From assembly GCA_964646425.1 (NCBI GenBank), contig CAZYEI010000004.1, positions 1 through 54,210 of the forward strand: 54,210 nt of DNA, in the 5' to 3' direction. Origin of the DNA: CAZYEI01 sp964646425. GTDB lineage: Bacteria > Bacillota_I > Bacilli_A > RFN20 > JAISJY01. Positions 7,218-17,042 of the stretch are shown here, one piece after another. Below the pieces are notes generated by a model. It did no database searches. It saw only the letters and a program-made list of their open reading frames with translations, and was not told the origin of the DNA. Position 1 is the first letter of the stretch. Every line of letters starts with the position of its first letter. The translations under genes and the position numbers were made by a program.

Positions 7218-9800
7218 ATGGAAAATTCACATTACAACAAAGATATAAATACAGTCTTTAGTGATTTAAGAAGTTCATATGATGGTTTATCTAATGACGA
7301 AGCAAAAATTAGATTAAAAAAATATGGATATAATGAAATAATAAAAAAGAAAAAGAATAATTTGCTTATTCTTTTTTTATCTCAATTTAAAGATGTTATG
7401 CTTTTAATTCTTTTTATTGCTGCCGCTATCTCTTTTTGGTTAAAAGAATATAGTGATACTATTGTTATAATTGGTGTTTTATTATTAAATGCTATATTAG
7501 GATTTATTCAAGAATTTAAAGCAGAGAAAGCTTTAGAAGCTTTAAATAAAATGAGTTTACCTAAAGTTAAAGTTCTTAGAGATAATTATCTTCAAGAAAT
7601 ACAATCAAACGAATTAGTAATCGGAGATATTATTTTTCTAGGAGATGGCGATATAGTAAGTGCTGATGCTCGCATTATTGAAGCTTCAAATTTAAAGGTT
7701 GATGAATCTTCTTTAACAGGAGAATCACTACCAGTTGAAAAAAATAGTAATGTATTAAATAGTATTACTTCTATTTCAGATCAAAAAAATATGGTGTTTT
7801 TAGGTAGTAATGTGGTCAATGGAAATGGTAAAGCTATAATTACTTCAATTGGCATGAATACACAACTAGGTAAAATAGCTTCTAAATTAGAAAACACAAA
7901 AACTGAAATTACTCCTTTACAAAAACGTTTAGCCAATCTAAGTAAGTGGTTAACTATAATTGTAGTAATTATTGCATTATTAATCTTTGCAATAGGGGTA
8001 ATTCAAGGTAGAGATATTTTTGAAATGATTTTAATTGCAGTTTCCGTTGCTGTTGCAGCAATACCTGAAGGATTACCAGCTGTTGTTACAATTGTTTTAG
8101 CTATTTCTGTTATTAAAATGTCGAAAAAGAATACTATTATTAGAAAACTATCTAGTGTAGAAACTTTAGGATGTACGCAAGTTATTTGCAGTGATAAAAC
8201 AGGTACTCTTACAAAAAATAAAATGAGTGTTCAAAAAATTTTCTTAAATAATAAAATTCATTTTTCGCAAGAATTAATTTCTAACGAAAATAATCAAGCT
8301 TTTTTTAATTGTCTTGCTTTATGTAATAATGTAAAAGAGATTAATAATGAATTAAAAGGTGATCCTACCGAAGTTGCGTTAGTAGAATACGCTTATTCAC
8401 AAATCAATAAAAAGAATTTTGTTAATTATTTAAAAATAAGTGAAATTCCTTTTGATTCTACAAGAAAATTAATGTCTGTAATCTATAAAGTTAACAATAA
8501 AAAATTTTGTTATTGCAAAGGTGCATTAGATTATTTATTAGATAAATGCAATTATAAAATCGAAAATGGCTCTATTTCTATTTTATCAAATATTGATAAA
8601 AAAAGAATATTAGGAATTATGGAAGATATGGGTAAAGATGCTTTAAGAGTTATCGGTATAGCATATAAAAATGTAACTTATAATCAAAAAAATATTGAAA
8701 AGGATTTGATTTTCGCTGGAATGGTAGGAATGATTGATCCACCAAAAAATGGTGTTAAAGAAGCAATAAAAAAATGTAAAGATGCTGGAATTACCACAAT
8801 TATGATAACAGGTGATCATTTATTTACAGCTAGTTCTATTGCTAAAGATTTAAATATTATCAAAGATAATAGTGAAATAATGACAGGATTAGAATTAGAA
8901 AAAATAAATCAAGATGAATTAGAAAAAATTATTAATAACTATCATGTTTTTTGTCGTGTCACCCCCGAACATAAAGTTCGAATTGTCGAAGCTTTACAAA
9001 AGAAAGGCAAAATTGTTGCAATGTCAGGTGATGGTGTCAATGATGCGCCTTCATTAAAACAAGCCAATATTGGAATAGCTATGGGATTAAACGGCACTGA
9101 AGTAGCTAAAAATGCAAGTGATATGGTTTTAAGTGATGATAATTTCACTACTATTGTTTTAGCAATAGAAGAAGGTAGAAAAATATATGAAAATATTTCT
9201 AAATCTATTTCTTATTTACTATCTAGTAATCTTGGAGAAATTATAACCTTATTTATGGCTACTTTATTTAATTTTAAAATATTATTGCCAATTCATATTT
9301 TATGGATGAATCTTGTTACTGATTCTTTACCTGCTCTTGCTTTAGGTTTAGATGAAAATGATGATGATATGATGAAAGAAAAGCCAAGAAATGCTAATAC
9401 AGGATTTTTTAGTGGTAAGCGTGGATTAAATATTTTATATCAAGGAATACTGCAAGGTTTAATTACATTATTAAGTTTCTTTATTGGTATTTATTATTTT
9501 AATTTAGAAATAGCAGAAACAATGGCTTTCACAACAATTGTTTTTGTACAATTATTTCATTCATTAAATATGCGATCTAGTCAACATTCAATATTTTCAA
9601 AAACTCATAATAATTATTTATTAGGGGCTATTATGTTAGGAATATTATGTCAAGTAGGGATTATTTATATACCTTTATTATCAAAAATTTTTAAAGTTGT
9701 TCCTCTTAATTTAGCACAATGGAGTATTTCTTTATTGTTATCTCTATTAATTATTCCTTTCATGGAATTAATAAAACTAATCAAAAGAAAAAATCGTTAG
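7218..9800 (+). CDS. Cation-transporting P-type ATPase, P2A calcium type
   Basis: A membrane pump that moves a cation, most likely Ca2+ outwards, driven by ATP. In order: N-terminal cation-ATPase domain, TM1-2 (about 48-95), actuator domain with TGES (about 162-165), TM3-4 with the ion-binding PEGLPAVVTIVLA (about 283-295), the phosphorylation site SDKTGTLT with Asp326, ATP-binding domain with CKGAL (about 434), the hinge GDGVNDAPSLKQANIG (about 605-620) and six C-terminal TM helices with NLVTDSLPALALG (TM6 site). PEGL in M4 and N-x2-TD in M6 are the signature of SERCA-like pumps. The 860 residues are normal for PacL/YloB. Start is supported by AAGGAG 8 bases upstream. Confidence 0.95.
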   Translation: MENSHYNKDINTVFSDLRSSYDGLSNDEAKIRLKKYGYNEIIKKKKNNLLILFLSQFKDVMLLILFIAAAISFWLKEYSDTIVIIGVLLLNAILGFIQEFKAEKALEALNKMSLPKVKVLRDNYLQEIQSNELVIGDIIFLGDGDIVSADARIIEASNLKVDESSLTGESLPVEKNSNVLNSITSISDQKNMVFLGSNVVNGNGKAIITSIGMNTQLGKIASKLENTKTEITPLQKRLANLSKWLTIIVVIIALLIFAIGVIQGRDIFEMILIAVSVAVAAIPEGLPAVVTIVLAISVIKMSKKNTIIRKLSSVETLGCTQVICSDKTGTLTKNKMSVQKIFLNNKIHFSQELISNENNQAFFNCLALCNNVKEINNELKGDPTEVALVEYAYSQINKKNFVNYLKISEIPFDSTRKLMSVIYKVNNKKFCYCKGALDYLLDKCNYKIENGSISILSNIDKKRILGIMEDMGKDALRVIGIAYKNVTYNQKNIEKDLIFAGMVGMIDPPKNGVKEAIKKCKDAGITTIMITGDHLFTASSIAKDLNIIKDNSEIMTGLELEKINQDELEKIINNYHVFCRVTPEHKVRIVEALQKKGKIVAMSGDGVNDAPSLKQANIGIAMGLNGTEVAKNASDMVLSDDNFTTIVLAIEEGRKIYENISKSISYLLSSNLGEIITLFMATLFNFKILLPIHILWMNLVTDSLPALALGLDENDDDMMKEKPRNANTGFFSGKRGLNILYQGILQGLITLLSFFIGIYYFNLEIAETMAFTTIVFVQLFHSLNMRSSQHSIFSKTHNNYLLGAIMLGILCQVGIIYIPLLSKIFKVVPLNLAQWSISLLLSLLIIPFMELIKLIKRKNR

Positions 9801-9819
9801 GATACCTAACGATTTTTTT
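9788..9819. terminator. Bidirectional terminator between the P-type ATPase and gyrA
   Basis: The stem AAAATCGTTAGG-ATA-CCTAACGATTTT, with A- and T-runs on the two sides, overlaps both convergent gene ends. Confidence 0.9.
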
Positions 9820-12385
9820 ATTCTTCTACTTTATTTTCAGTAGTTTCATTTTCTTTTTCAATTAATTCTTCTTCAATCTCTGCTTCCACAACTGCAATTG
9901 AAGCAACACTATGTCCTTCATCTAATTTAATAATACGAACACCTTGTGTATTTCTTCCACTAATTGATACTTGTTTTAAATGTACTCGAATAACAATTCC
10001 TTTATCAGTAGTAACTAATAAATCTTCATCGCCATTTACAGCACGCATAACAGCAAGGTTACCTGTTTTTTCGGTAGTATTTACGGTTTTTACACCTTTT
10101 GTTCCACGATTAGTTTTACGATAATCTTCGATATTTGACATCTTTCCATATCCATGTTCACTAATTGCTAAAATATATTTTCCTTCTTGTGAAGTCGATA
10201 CACCAACAACTTCTCCACCATCAACATCAATACCTTTAACGCCAGTTGCTGTTCTACCCATTTGTCTTACAGCATTTTCATCAAATCTTACAACTTTTCC
10301 ATTAGAACTAGCGATTAAAATTTCATCTGTTCCTACTGTATATTTAACATCAATTAATTCATCATTTTCCTTTAAATTAATAGCGATTTTTCCATTTTGA
10401 CGAATATTTTCAAATTGAGATACTTCTACTCTTTTAATAATACCACTCTTAGTTACAAAATTTAAATAATGATTATCATCATAATTATATACACTTAACA
10501 TCGCACGAACTTTTTCATTTTTCTCAATTTGAATTAAGTTTAAAACCGGAATACCTTTAGCTGTTCTTGAATATTCAGGTACTTGATATCCTCTTAAACG
10601 ATAAACCTTGCCAAAACTTGTAAAGAATAAAATATCTGTATGAGTATTACAAGCTAATAATTTATCAACAACATCATTTTCATTTGTAGACATTCCTTTA
10701 ATACCTTTTCCACCACGATTTTGTGCTTTATAAGTATCACTTGTTACTCGTTTAATATAACCATTAGTAGTTAAACTAATAATAATATTTTCTTGTGGAA
10801 TTAAATCTTCATCATCAATTGCAGAAGAATCAGAAGTAATTTCAGTTTTACGAGCATCACCATATCTAGCTTTTATATCTAATAATTCTTGCTTTAAGAT
10901 TTCTTGTAAATGAATATAATCATCTAGAATACGATGTAACTCAGCAATTTCTATTTCTAATTCATTTAATTGAGCATCAATTTTTTCTTGTTCAATACCA
11001 GTTAATCTTTGTAATTTCATATCTAAAATAGATTTAATTTGAATATCTGATAAAGGGAATCTTTCTTTTAAACGACTACCTGCTTCTTCTCCGTTTTTAG
11101 AAGATTTAATAATTTCAATAACTTCATCAATATTTTGGCCTGCGATTTGTAATCCAAGTAAAATGTGTTGACGATCTAAACATTTTTGTAAATCAAATCT
11201 TGTTCTTCTTCTAATTACATCTTCTTGATGTTTAATATATTCATTTAAAATATCTTTAATTGGTAATACTTTTGGTTCACCATTAACTAATACTAATAAA
11301 TTAATTGAATAATTAACTTGTAATTGTGATAATTTGAATAATTGATTCAAAATAACTTCTGCTACTACATCTTTTCTTAATTCAATTACAACACGAATAC
11401 CCTCACGATTTGATTCATCCCTTAAATCAGTAATTCCATCTATAATTTTGTTTTTTACTAAATCTGCAATTTTTTCTATCATTGTAGCTTTATTAACTTG
11501 ATATGGTATTTCAGTAACAATAATTCTCTTTTTACCATTATCCATTTCTTCAATATTACATTTAGAACGAATTGTAATACTTCCATTTCCTGTTTCAAAA
11601 GCTTTTCTAATTCCTGATCTACCTAAAATATAAGCTCCTGTAGGGAAATCAGGACCGTATATATAATTTGACATTAATTCTGATACATCAATATCAGGAT
11701 TTTCCATTACTGCTAAAGCAGCATCAATTGTTTCTCCTAAATTATGTGGAGGTATATTAGTTGCCATACCTACGGCAATACCTGATGTTCCATTAATTAA
11801 AACATTTGGAATACGAGATGGTAGTACTACTGGTTCTTGTTCTTCACCATCATAGTTTGGAATCATATCAACCGTATCTTTATCAATATCTCTAACCATT
11901 TCTTCGGCAATTTTAGCCATTCTTGCTTCTGTATAACGCATTGCAGCTGCAGGATCACCATCAATAGAACCAAAGTTTCCATGACTATCAATCATTGGAT
12001 ATCTTGAAGCAAAATCTTGAGCTAAACGTACCATTGAATCATAAATAGCAGTATCACCATGAGGGTGATATTTAGCCATAACATCTCCAACAATACGAGC
12101 AGATTTTTTATGAGGCTTTGAATGAGTAAAACCTAATTCATTCATTGCATAGATAATTCGTCTATGTACAGGCTTTAAACCATCTTTAACATCAGGAATA
12201 GCACGAGCTACAATAACAGACATAGCATAACTTAAAAATGATGTACGAACTTCATTTGAAATATCAACAACTTTAATTCCATGAGAAGTATGACCATTTT
12301 CTCCAACAGTAGTATCATCACCCATCGCTTCAAGTTCGTCTTCTTGTTGGGCAGCTTCTAAGAATTTTTTACTATCTTCATTCAT
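9818..12385 (-). CDS. gyrA: DNA gyrase subunit A
   Basis: Breaks and rejoins DNA in the A2B2 gyrase. The catalytic Tyr is Y151 in AAAMRYTEARM. The quinolone-determining region reads HPHGDTAIYDS, with Thr at the Ser83-equivalent and Asp at the Asp87-equivalent position, which is a natural wild-type combination in many species. The GyrA box QNRGGKGIKGM in the C-terminal beta-pinwheel separates it from ParC. The 855 residues include a 30-residue N-terminal extension (acidic, MNEDSKKFLEAAQQEDELEA) and an acidic tail. An AGGAGG-like site (GAAGGAGGAGTAAGTACC) precedes the ATG. It follows gyrB by 19 bases in the dnaN-proximal operon. Confidence 0.98.
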   Translation of the reverse strand: MNEDSKKFLEAAQQEDELEAMGDDTTVGENGHTSHGIKVVDISNEVRTSFLSYAMSVIVARAIPDVKDGLKPVHRRIIYAMNELGFTHSKPHKKSARIVGDVMAKYHPHGDTAIYDSMVRLAQDFASRYPMIDSHGNFGSIDGDPAAAMRYTEARMAKIAEEMVRDIDKDTVDMIPNYDGEEQEPVVLPSRIPNVLINGTSGIAVGMATNIPPHNLGETIDAALAVMENPDIDVSELMSNYIYGPDFPTGAYILGRSGIRKAFETGNGSITIRSKCNIEEMDNGKKRIIVTEIPYQVNKATMIEKIADLVKNKIIDGITDLRDESNREGIRVVIELRKDVVAEVILNQLFKLSQLQVNYSINLLVLVNGEPKVLPIKDILNEYIKHQEDVIRRRTRFDLQKCLDRQHILLGLQIAGQNIDEVIEIIKSSKNGEEAGSRLKERFPLSDIQIKSILDMKLQRLTGIEQEKIDAQLNELEIEIAELHRILDDYIHLQEILKQELLDIKARYGDARKTEITSDSSAIDDEDLIPQENIIISLTTNGYIKRVTSDTYKAQNRGGKGIKGMSTNENDVVDKLLACNTHTDILFFTSFGKVYRLRGYQVPEYSRTAKGIPVLNLIQIEKNEKVRAMLSVYNYDDNHYLNFVTKSGIIKRVEVSQFENIRQNGKIAINLKENDELIDVKYTVGTDEILIASSNGKVVRFDENAVRQMGRTATGVKGIDVDGGEVVGVSTSQEGKYILAISEHGYGKMSNIEDYRKTNRGTKGVKTVNTTEKTGNLAVMRAVNGDEDLLVTTDKGIVIRVHLKQVSISGRNTQGVRIIKLDEGHSVASIAVVEAEIEEELIEKENETTENKVEE

Positions 12386-12404
12386 AGGTACTTACTCCTC
12401 CTTC

Positions 12405-14327
12405 CTATACATCTAAGTTCTCAACAAATTTAGCATTTGTTAAAATAAAATCTTTTCTTGGCTCAACTCTCTCACCCATTAGCATATCAAATACTTGATC
12501 AGCTTCAATAGCATCTTCTAAATGAACTTTTAACATAACTCTTTGACTTGGATCCATTGTTGTTTCCCATAATTGTGATGCATCCATTTCTCCAAGACCT
12601 TTATATCTTTGCAAACTTGAAAATTTAGTATCTTTATATTCATTTCTTAATTTATTCATTTCTTCTTCTGAATAAGCATAGAATACTTTTTTACCAACTT
12701 CAGCTTTATATAAAGGTGGTTGAGCGATATAAACATGACCTTGTTCAATCAATGGTCTCATAAAACGATAAAAGAATGTTAATAATAATGTTCTAATATG
12801 TGCACCATCAACATCGGCATCGGTCATAATAACAACTTTATGATATCTTAATTTTGAAATATCAAAATCTTGACTAACACCAGTTCCAAACGCTGTAATC
12901 ATTGTTCCAATTTCTTGATTTTCAAAAATTCTATCCTGACGAGCTTTTTCAACATTTAAGATTTTTCCTCTTAATGGTAAAATAGCTTGGAATTCTCTAT
13001 TTCTACCAGATTTAGCACTACCTCCAGCTGAATCTCCTTCTACAATAAATACTTCACATTTTGAAGCATCTTTTGACGAACAATCAGCTAATTTACCAGG
13101 AAGAGTAGAAAATTCTAATACATTTTTTCTTCTAGTTAATTCTCTAGCTTTTTTTGCCGCTAAACGAGCTCTTGAAGCAAGAATTACTTTATCCATAATT
13201 AATTTAGCTTCATCTTTATTTTCTAATAAAAATTTTTCTAAACAAGCACTAAATAATTTATTAACAATAGGTCTCACTTCTGAATTTCCTAATTTTGTTT
13301 TAGTTTGTCCTTCATATTGAGGATTAGAGTGTTTAACACTGATAATAGCAGTTAAACCTTCTTTAACATCATCAGCAGTTAAATTTTCATCATTATCTTT
13401 TAAATACTTATTTGCATGAGCATAATTATTAATTACTTTAGTCAATGCAAGACGGAAACCTTCTTCATGAGTTCCACCTTCTTGAGTATTAATATTATTA
13501 CAAAAAGAATAAATATTTGGCATATAACCATCATTATATTGAGCTGCTATTTCAACTTCAATATTAGAATCATCACCATCATAATATAAAACAGTTGGAT
13601 GAATGGCAGTTTTTCCTTTATTTAAAAATTCTACATATTCTTTTAATCCACCATTATATAAAAATGTATCATTTTGACCTGTTCTTTCATCAGTTAAAAC
13701 AATTTTGATTCCTTTATTTAAGAAAGCTAATTGTCTTATACGATCTTGTAATACCCCATAATCAAAAACCGTAGTTTCAGTAAATATTTCTGGATCAGGA
13801 GCAAATTTAACATGAGTACCTGTTAATGTTGTGTCACCCACAATAGTTGGTTTAACAACAATATTGCCACCATTTTCAAAACGAAGAAAAGTTTGTTTAC
13901 CATCTTTAAAAACATTAATTTCAACATATTTTGATAATGCATTAACAACGGAAGCACCAACACCATGTAATCCACCAGATACTTTATAACCGCCACCTTC
14001 ACCAAATTTACCACCAGCATGTAAAACAGTATATACTGTTTCAACTGTTGATATACCTGTTTTAGGATGGATACCTGTAGGAATACCACGACCATTATCA
14101 GTTACAGTAACTTCATTATCTTTACTAATTATTACATTGATAGTATCACAAAAACCTGCTAATGCCTCATCAATAGCATTATCAACAATTTCCCATACTA
14201 AATGATGTAATCCTTTACTTGAAGTAGTACCAATATACATTCCAGGACGCTTTCTAACAGCTTCTAAGCCCTCTAATACCTGTATGTTTTCTTCTGTATA
14301 CTTAGCTTGTGCATGTGTATTACTCAT
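12405..14327 (-). CDS. gyrB: DNA gyrase subunit B
   Basis: ATPase subunit of gyrase. GHKL ATP-binding motifs are visible: EIVDNAIDEAL (about 47-57), DNGRGIP (about 77-83) and GLHGVGASVVNAL (about 118-130). The Toprim motifs EGDSAGGSAKSGR (about 428-440) and TDADVDGAHIRTLLLTFF follow, with QRYKGLGEMD near the C-terminus. At 640 residues it has the usual length of the Gram-positive type. The ATG overlaps the end of recF by one base and is preceded by GAGGAAAAGT, so gyrB is translationally coupled to recF. Confidence 0.98.
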   Translation of the reverse strand: MSNTHAQAKYTEENIQVLEGLEAVRKRPGMYIGTTSSKGLHHLVWEIVDNAIDEALAGFCDTINVIISKDNEVTVTDNGRGIPTGIHPKTGISTVETVYTVLHAGGKFGEGGGYKVSGGLHGVGASVVNALSKYVEINVFKDGKQTFLRFENGGNIVVKPTIVGDTTLTGTHVKFAPDPEIFTETTVFDYGVLQDRIRQLAFLNKGIKIVLTDERTGQNDTFLYNGGLKEYVEFLNKGKTAIHPTVLYYDGDDSNIEVEIAAQYNDGYMPNIYSFCNNINTQEGGTHEEGFRLALTKVINNYAHANKYLKDNDENLTADDVKEGLTAIISVKHSNPQYEGQTKTKLGNSEVRPIVNKLFSACLEKFLLENKDEAKLIMDKVILASRARLAAKKARELTRRKNVLEFSTLPGKLADCSSKDASKCEVFIVEGDSAGGSAKSGRNREFQAILPLRGKILNVEKARQDRIFENQEIGTMITAFGTGVSQDFDISKLRYHKVVIMTDADVDGAHIRTLLLTFFYRFMRPLIEQGHVYIAQPPLYKAEVGKKVFYAYSEEEMNKLRNEYKDTKFSSLQRYKGLGEMDASQLWETTMDPSQRVMLKVHLEDAIEADQVFDMLMGERVEPRKDFILTNAKFVENLDV

Positions 14328-15415
14328 TACTTTTCCTCCTCTTTAATTACTTTTCCATTTTCAATTAGAAAATATTTTCCTTCTTTATCAATAACTTCAG
14401 TTAATTCCTTTTCATTAGCTAAAGTAATAAAAATTTGATTTCTTTTATATAAATAATTCAATAAATATTTACGTTTATTCAAATCAAGTTCTGATAAAAC
14501 ATCATCAAGAATAACGATAGCCTTATCTCCTTTTAATTCTTCTATAACTTTTAATAAAGCTAATTTAATACTTAAAATCGATAAACGCATTTGACCTTGA
14601 GAACCAAAATTTTCAATTAAATAACCATTAAAATATAATTTCCAATCGTCTTTATGAGGTCCAATAGAAGTTACCATTCTTATTTTATCTTCTTCAAGAT
14701 TTTCATTAAAATATTCTAAAGTAGATTTACTATTTTCTTTTTTATATGTATCATATTTAATTTCAATTTTAATTTTATCATCACCATATAAATTATTAAA
14801 AATAGGTTGCATATTTTTTTCTATTATAGAAATAAATTCAATTCTTTTACTAATTAAATAATCTGCAAGTTCTGCTAAACTATTTGTTAAAACTTCTAAA
14901 TATGATGAATCCATATTTTCTTTCAAACAACTATTTCTCTCTTTTAAAAGTTTATTATATCTTTGTAAAGAAAATAAATATGAAGGAGAAATTTTAGATA
15001 ATTCACTATCTAAAAAATTTCTTCTTTTTTTTGGTTCTTCTGTAAATATACGTACATCACTTGGAGTAAAAACAATAGTATTTAATATTCCGTATATTTC
15101 ATTTATTTTTTTTATTTCATTATTATCTATTAAAATTTTCTTTTTATCATTTAGATAAGAAACTTGTAAATCATATTTACTTATTTCATTTTGACATTGA
15201 ATTTTAGTTAAAAAGAAATTTTCATTTTTTTTAATTATTTCAAAATCAGGGCTACCACGAAAAGATTTTAATATAGATAGATAATTTATAGCTTCGATAA
15301 AATTTGTTTTACCTTGGCCGTTTAAACCATGAAAAACATTAAAATATGGATGAAACTCTATTTTAACTTCATCAAGATTTCGATATTGATTAACTTTTAA
15401 ATTATTTATTATCAT
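14327..15415 (-). CDS. recF: DNA replication and repair protein RecF
   Basis: SMC-like ATPase that binds ss/dsDNA junctions and helps RecOR load RecA. Walker A GLNGQGKTNFIEAI is at about residues 30-43, the signature GSQGQMRLSIL at about 270-280 and Walker B VILDDVLSELD at about 298-308. The length of 362 residues is typical. It starts one base after the yaaA stop codon and overlaps gyrB, so yaaA-recF-gyrB-gyrA form one compact operon running away from the origin. Confidence 0.97.
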   Translation of the reverse strand: MIINNLKVNQYRNLDEVKIEFHPYFNVFHGLNGQGKTNFIEAINYLSILKSFRGSPDFEIIKKNENFFLTKIQCQNEISKYDLQVSYLNDKKKILIDNNEIKKINEIYGILNTIVFTPSDVRIFTEEPKKRRNFLDSELSKISPSYLFSLQRYNKLLKERNSCLKENMDSSYLEVLTNSLAELADYLISKRIEFISIIEKNMQPIFNNLYGDDKIKIEIKYDTYKKENSKSTLEYFNENLEEDKIRMVTSIGPHKDDWKLYFNGYLIENFGSQGQMRLSILSIKLALLKVIEELKGDKAIVILDDVLSELDLNKRKYLLNYLYKRNQIFITLANEKELTEVIDKEGKYFLIENGKVIKEEEK

Positions 15416-15416
15416 T

Positions 15417-15629
15417 TTATTTTTCGATTAATTGATATTCTTCATTATTGATAATCACGATATCTTGATTATATAATTTTCTACCTCGTCTTTTTTCAAG
15501 TTCACCATTAACTAGAATATTATGATTTTCTAAATATTCTTTTTCACTTCCACCAGAATCAATAATATCAATAAATTTTAATAATTGACCTAATTTAATA
15601 TAAGGTGGTTTTATCTTAATTTGTTTCAT
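15417..15629 (-). CDS. yaaA: S4-domain RNA-binding protein YaaA/RlbA
   Basis: A 70-residue S4-type protein between dnaN and recF, the standard place of yaaA in Bacillota. Segments IKLGQLLKFIDIIDSGGSEKEYL and ILVNGELEKRRGRKLYNQDIV show the S4 fold and the VNGExExRRGRKL consensus. I chose ATG 15629, preceded by TTGGAGATGAAAAT (GGAG, 8 bases), rather than the upstream in-frame start at 15647. The family is thought to assist ribosome assembly or processing; its partner is not known from the sequence. Confidence 0.92.
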   Translation of the reverse strand: MKQIKIKPPYIKLGQLLKFIDIIDSGGSEKEYLENHNILVNGELEKRRGRKLYNQDIVIINNEEYQLIEK

Positions 15630-15734
15630 ATTTTCATCTCCAAGCAAAATACCATATTAATTATATCATAAAATATATTTAAATTAAAGTTATTTTAGCT
15701 TTTTTAAAAAATATATATTTTTTAAATAAATAAA

Positions 15735-15761
15735 AAGAGCCAGTCTTTTAAACCAGCTCTT
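15735..15761 (-). terminator. Terminator after dnaN
   Basis: Read on the - strand, AAGAGCTGGT and ACTGGCTCTT form a 10-bp stem with two G-T pairs, followed by five T. It lies just past the dnaN stop, so yaaA-recF-gyrBA probably have additional promoters downstream or depend on readthrough. Confidence 0.75.
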
Positions 15762-15772
15762 AAAAGATAAAA

Positions 15773-16894
15773 TTAAGCAGTACGAACAGGTTGAATCAAT
15801 TGAATTATTGAATCATCTTTATTTGATTTAATAACAAATGATTTTGTATCTCCATTTAAACAAAAAGTAATCTCATCTGTTCCTAAGGCTCTAATAGCAT
15901 CAATAACATATTTTGCAGTAAAAGAAATATCTAAACGATCTCCTTGATATGAAAAAGAATTAATTTTTTCAATAACAGATCCAATTTCATTAGAACGAGA
16001 AGAAATAATTAAATTATCAGAAGAAACACTTAATTTAACAAAATTACTTTTTTCTGGAGAAACTAATGATGCTCTATCAATTGCAGAAATCATAGCATTT
16101 GATAATGTTTCTAATGTATGTAAGAAAGTTTCAGGAACTAATTTCGAAGTATTTGGATAAACTGCACTAATTAATCTTGCAGAAATTTTTATATTCGGAA
16201 GATTAAAAACAATTTTATTAGAAGCTACTTTGATTTCAACTTCTTTTTCATTTTCTAGTAAACGTCCAATTTCAATTAAAGTTTTTGCAGGAATAGTAGC
16301 ATTAAAATCGGTAGTATTATCTAAGGTAACAATTTTTTTAGCTAAACGATATCCATCAGTAGCAACACAAGATAAGACATTGTTTGTACAATTAAAATTA
16401 ACTCCAGTTAAAATAGGTCTAGCTTCTTTATCACTTGCAGCAAAAGCAGTTTGTTCAATAATTAATTTTAATGTTATACCTGGTATAACAAATGAACTAC
16501 CAGTAGCAGAAAAATCTATTGTAGGAAAATCTATTACGCTCATTGTATTTAAACTAAAATCAGAATTTGTATCTCTAATTTTCATTAAAGTATTTTCAAC
16601 TAAATCTAATTCAATCAAATCACTATCTAATTTTCTAACAATATCAGTAATATATTTAGCAGATAATATAGCTTCCCCAGCTTCAAATAAAGTTATATTT
16701 GATTCATTATTAGATGTTAAAGGAATAAAAGTACAAATAGATATATTGCTATCAGTTCCAGTAAGAGTCAATCCTAAATCATTTAATTCTAATTTAATAC
16801 CAGTTAAGGTAACATTAGGATTTTTTGAATTAACAGCTCTTGATACAATATTTAAAGCATTCAATAATTGTACTCTATTAATACTAAACTTCAT
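15773..16894 (-). CDS. dnaN: DNA polymerase III subunit beta (sliding clamp)
   Basis: The ring-shaped processivity clamp of the replicase, also the docking platform for MutS and MutL (both encoded in this window). The 373 residues give the normal three-domain clamp. Seen directly: MKFSINRVQLLNALNIVSRAV at the start, ARPILTGVNF (about 158-167), ATDGYRLAKK (about 179-188) and the C-terminal IQLIQPVRTA, matching the MPMR-type end of the family. It is the second gene after dnaA, the canonical origin arrangement. GGAATTG precedes the ATG. Confidence 0.97.
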   Translation of the reverse strand: MKFSINRVQLLNALNIVSRAVNSKNPNVTLTGIKLELNDLGLTLTGTDSNISICTFIPLTSNNESNITLFEAGEAILSAKYITDIVRKLDSDLIELDLVENTLMKIRDTNSDFSLNTMSVIDFPTIDFSATGSSFVIPGITLKLIIEQTAFAASDKEARPILTGVNFNCTNNVLSCVATDGYRLAKKIVTLDNTTDFNATIPAKTLIEIGRLLENEKEVEIKVASNKIVFNLPNIKISARLISAVYPNTSKLVPETFLHTLETLSNAMISAIDRASLVSPEKSNFVKLSVSSDNLIISSRSNEIGSVIEKINSFSYQGDRLDISFTAKYVIDAIRALGTDEITFCLNGDTKSFVIKSNKDDSIIQLIQPVRTA

Positions 16895-16961
16895 AAAACA
16901 ATTCCTTCTTTCTTTTTCTTTTTTATATTAATAATAATTATAATAATAAGGCGTGTTGATA

Positions 16962-16970
16962 TGTGGAAAA
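16962..16970 (-). promoter_or_regulatory. DnaA box in the dnaA-dnaN intergenic region
   Basis: TGTGGAAAA on + is the complement of the DnaA box TTTTCCACA. It lies in the 148-bp gap between dnaA and dnaN, a place where many Bacillota carry a second origin subregion or autoregulatory boxes. Only one clear box is seen. Confidence 0.7.
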
Positions 16971-17042
16971 CTATCTTTTTATCACACTTATAATTATACC
17001 ACAAACATAATAATATTACAACTTATTTTACGTAGTAAAATA

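Noticed and set aside
11990..12070. Quinolone-resistance change in gyrA (Thr at the Ser83 equivalent)
   Set aside because: Thr is a natural residue at this place in many species; no evidence of a resistance mutation.
16230..16931. Long + strand ORF (233 codons) opposite dnaN
   Set aside because: Shadow of dnaN on the other strand; Ser/Leu/Ile-rich antisense composition and no ribosome binding site.
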